Source: Isoptericola luteus
GTDB lineage: Bacteria > Actinomycetota > Actinomycetes > Actinomycetales > Cellulomonadaceae
DNA length: 53,203 bases
NCBI RefSeq assembly: GCF_020297055.1
Contig: NZ_JAIXCQ010000010.1
Coordinates: forward strand, 85,975 to 139,177
Direction of reading: 5' to 3'
The notes beneath the pieces were generated by a model. The model was given only the letters and a program-made list of their open reading frames with translations. It was not told the origin of the DNA and did not search any database. The stretch's first letter is position 1. Every line of letters starts with the position of its first letter. A program made the position numbers and the translations under genes. Below, in pieces: positions 51,259-53,203 of the stretch.

Positions 51259-52767
51259 ATGAGCGACCAGACCTGGCAGACGATTGCGATCGTCGCGTAT
51301 CTCGTGGCGATGCTGTGCATCGGGTACGCGGCGTTCCGCAGCACGGACGACCTCGACGACTACATGCTCGGCGGACGCCGGTTGTCGCCCGGGGTCGCGG
51401 CCCTGAGCGCGGGGGCGTCGGACATGTCCGGCTGGCTCCTCATGGGACTGCCCGGCGCCATCTACCTCTCGGGGCTGATCGAGGCCTGGATCGCGATCGG
51501 GCTCACGATCGGTGCGTGGCTCAACTGGACGTTCGTCGCGCCACGACTGCGGGCCTACACCGAGGTCGCCGCGAACTCGATCACGGTGCCCAGCTTCTTC
51601 TCGAACCGGCTGCACGACGCGCAGCACCTGCTGCGGATCGCGGCCGGCGTCATCGTGCTCGTCTTCTTCACCTTCTACGTCTCCTCCGGCATGGTCGCCG
51701 GCGGGACGTTCTTCGAGAGCTCGTTCGGTTTCGAGTACACGACGGGGCTGTACATCGTGGCGGGGGTGACCCTGGCCTACACCCTCTTCGGGGGCTTCCT
51801 CGGGGCGACGTGGACCGACGTGGCCCAGGGCCTGCTCATGCTGGCCGCGCTGATCGCGGTCCCCGTCGTGTCGATCGTCGAGATGGGTGGCTGGGGGGCC
51901 GTGGTCGACGGGATCAAGGCCGCCGACGCGGGAGCGGGCACCGACCACCTCTCGTTCCTGGTGGGGGCGTCGGCCACCGGGGTCATCTCCGCGGTGGCCT
52001 GGGGCCTGGGCTACTTCGGCCAGCCGCACATCATCGTGCGGTTCATGGCGATCCGGAGCCCGAAGGACACCAAGGCGGGCCGGCGGATCGGCATCGGGTG
52101 GATGATCCTCACCGCGACGGGCGCGGTGCTCACCGGCCTCATCGGGTTCGCCTACATCAACGTCAACGGGCTCACCCTCGACAACCCCGAGACGATCTTC
52201 CTGTATCTCTCGCAGGTGCTGTTCCACCCGGTCGTCGCCGGCCTGGTGCTGGCCGCCGTGCTTGCGGCGATCATGTCCACCATCTCCTCCCAGCTCGTCG
52301 TCTCCTCGTCCGCGCTCGTCGAGGACCTGGTGAAGATGACGGGGCGGACGATGAGCAACCGCGCCGAGGTGATGCTCGGGCGGACCGGTGTCCTGCTGGT
52401 GGCGGTCGTCGCCGGGATCATCGCGCTCGACCGGACGGCGACGATCCTCGACCTGGTCGGTTTCGCCTGGGCGGGCTTCGGCGCGGCATTCGGCCCCATC
52501 GTGCTCCTGAGCCTGTACTGGCGCCGGCTCACCCGCTGGGGCGCGCTGTCGGGCATGGTCGTCGGCGCGACGGTCGCCTTCGTCTGGGGGCAGACGGACT
52601 CCCTGGCGGACACGCTCTACGAGATCGTCCCGGGCTTCGTCGCAGGCCTGGTGGTGGCGGTCGTGGTCAGCCTGCTGACACCGAGGCCCGGCGGCGCCGT
52701 CCTGGAGGAGTTCGAGCGCGCACGCCGTCTGGCGGCGGGCGAGGAGGCGGACGCCGTCCCCGCCTGA
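51259..52767 (+). CDS. putP: Sodium/proline symporter (PutP)
   Basis: A 502-residue sodium:solute symporter (SSS family) with about 13 membrane helices. DLDDYMLGGRRLSPGVAALSAGASDMSGWLLMGLPGAIYLSGL covers the conserved helix 1-2 region with the sodium- and proline-contacting Ser/Asp residues typical of PutP. GWGLGYFGQPHIIVRFMAI-type and LAAIMSTISSQLVVSSSALVEDL motifs also match. It would import proline with sodium, for nutrition or osmotic protection. ATG 51259 with GGAG just upstream. No putA or regulator is adjacent. Confidence 0.93.
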   Translation: MSDQTWQTIAIVAYLVAMLCIGYAAFRSTDDLDDYMLGGRRLSPGVAALSAGASDMSGWLLMGLPGAIYLSGLIEAWIAIGLTIGAWLNWTFVAPRLRAYTEVAANSITVPSFFSNRLHDAQHLLRIAAGVIVLVFFTFYVSSGMVAGGTFFESSFGFEYTTGLYIVAGVTLAYTLFGGFLGATWTDVAQGLLMLAALIAVPVVSIVEMGGWGAVVDGIKAADAGAGTDHLSFLVGASATGVISAVAWGLGYFGQPHIIVRFMAIRSPKDTKAGRRIGIGWMILTATGAVLTGLIGFAYINVNGLTLDNPETIFLYLSQVLFHPVVAGLVLAAVLAAIMSTISSQLVVSSSALVEDLVKMTGRTMSNRAEVMLGRTGVLLVAVVAGIIALDRTATILDLVGFAWAGFGAAFGPIVLLSLYWRRLTRWGALSGMVVGATVAFVWGQTDSLADTLYEIVPGFVAGLVVAVVVSLLTPRPGGAVLEEFERARRLAAGEEADAVPA

Positions 52768-52800
52768 CGGGCGGCAGCTTGCGACGCGAGGGGCGTCCGT

Positions 52801-52830
52801 GGCGGGACGTGGCGCGCGCCACGTCCCGCC
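52801..52830. terminator. 30-bp perfect palindrome after putP
   Basis: GGCGGGACGTGGC pairs with GCCACGTCCCGCC around GCGC. It ends 3 nt before the -35 box of the next promoter, so it would insulate the strong downstream promoter from putP read-through. Confidence 0.75.
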
Positions 52831-52833
52831 ACG

Positions 52834-52862
52834 TTGCGCTCACGCTCGGACCTGGGTAATGT
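52834..52862 (+). promoter_or_regulatory. Probable rRNA promoter P1
   Basis: TTGCGC (52834-52839), 17-nt spacer, TAATGT (52857-52862). It lies immediately after the palindrome and heads a ~340-nt non-coding stretch. Confidence 0.6.
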
Positions 52863-53043
52863 TCTCGAGGTCAGCCCGACGGGCCGACGGACACCGAGGA
52901 GACAACCGCAAGGTTGGGTACCGGTGGCCGGGCCGGAGCTGAAACCCACAATCTTCAGGTTGGACGTACTTCTGTGCGCGCCGATCGGTGGGGCTGCAGA
53001 TTCATTCTCGTCCAGGTTGTCCTGATCTTCGGAACAGGGCGGT

Positions 53044-53072
53044 TTGAGAAGAAGAAAAGGATCTGGTAAGTT
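53044..53072 (+). promoter_or_regulatory. Probable rRNA promoter P2
   Basis: TTGAGA (53044-53049), 17-nt spacer, TAAGTT (53067-53072), about 210 nt after P1. Tandem promoters with ideal spacing are usual for rrn operons. Confidence 0.6.
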
Positions 53073-53079
53073 TGAGGAG

Positions 53080-53203
53080 TTGCCCCGGACGGGATCGGAG
53101 CGGTTGCTTCGGTGTTGGATGGTGTGCGTCGGTTGTTTGAGAACTCAACAGTGTGCTTGATAGATAGTCAATGCCAATAGTTTGTTGGAACCTTTGTTGG
53201 TTC
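53080..53203 (+). promoter_or_regulatory. rRNA operon leader (16S gene just beyond the window)
   Basis: The AT-richer end of the window contains TTGTTTGAGAACTCAACAG (53133-53151), a motif I recognise from actinobacterial 16S leaders, followed by further leader-like sequence. No 16S 5' end (AGAGTTTGATC-type) is reached before position 53203. From 52863 to 53043 no gene is visible. Confidence 0.65.

Overview
The window comes from a very GC-rich actinobacterium. Several features point to Micrococcales, with Cellulomonadaceae or Promicromonosporaceae as the best guess: uniformly G/C-ending codons, many GTG starts, NTGA stop/start overlaps, a proteasome-activator homologue ending in GQYL, a DUF5926 gene, a complete cvnABCD conservon, and a sugar ABC importer with no ATPase gene of its own. 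The family assignment is inference, because no rRNA gene lies inside the window. It looks like ordinary chromosome: I see no transposase, integrase, phage gene or CRISPR array.

Layout. 1-58 is a long perfect hairpin at the window edge. 87-3650 is a copper-response operon on the minus strand (csoR, a CopZ-like chaperone, copA) with a CsoR-type operator inside the promoter spacer. 3910-5524 is a hipBA-like pair. 5579-14030 is a haem cluster: hemE-hemY and hemC-hemD-hemB-hemL on the minus strand, divergent from hemA. These take glutamyl-tRNA to uroporphyrinogen/coproporphyrinogen and on through the HemY-type oxidase; hemQ and hemH are not in the window. 14230-17112 holds a small PLDc_N/SHOCT membrane protein, a Ppx/GppA phosphatase and an unusual, apparently permuted CoA-transferase. 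17218-19516 is an amino-sugar pair: a frameshifted N-acetylglucosamine-kinase-like gene and anmK. 19583-21502 holds a DUF5926 gene and a family 2 glycosyltransferase. 21728-25010 is a tightly overlapping ROK / ChbG-YdjC deacetylase / GPH transporter operon. A SulP transporter follows, then a 1590-residue internally duplicated membrane protein and a diacylglycerol-kinase-like lipid kinase.

32782-35763 carries serS, an HAD phosphatase and map. 36001-39432 is a carbohydrate ABC importer (lipoprotein and two permeases). 39504-42828 holds DUF805 and EamA membrane proteins, the proteasome activator Bpa and a quinone oxidoreductase. 42967-48432 is a conservon: NIT-HAMP histidine kinase, roadblock protein, DUF742 protein and a small GTPase with a long disordered N-terminus. 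The right end has tRNA-Ser(TGA), a GMC oxidoreductase, tRNA-Ser(GCT), tRNA-Arg(ACG), putP and finally what looks like a two-promoter rRNA leader that stops just short of a 16S gene.

The most unusual signal is a family of three 50-bp, nearly perfect palindromes. Two sit in copA and one in hemE, all in the same orientation and reading frame, and each adds a related ~17-residue peptide to a loop of a conserved enzyme. They resemble the Rickettsia palindromic elements in principle but not in sequence. The region is also rich in short tandem repeats that keep the reading frame (hemD, anmK, the CoA-transferase, copA, bpa) and in long intergenic hairpins.
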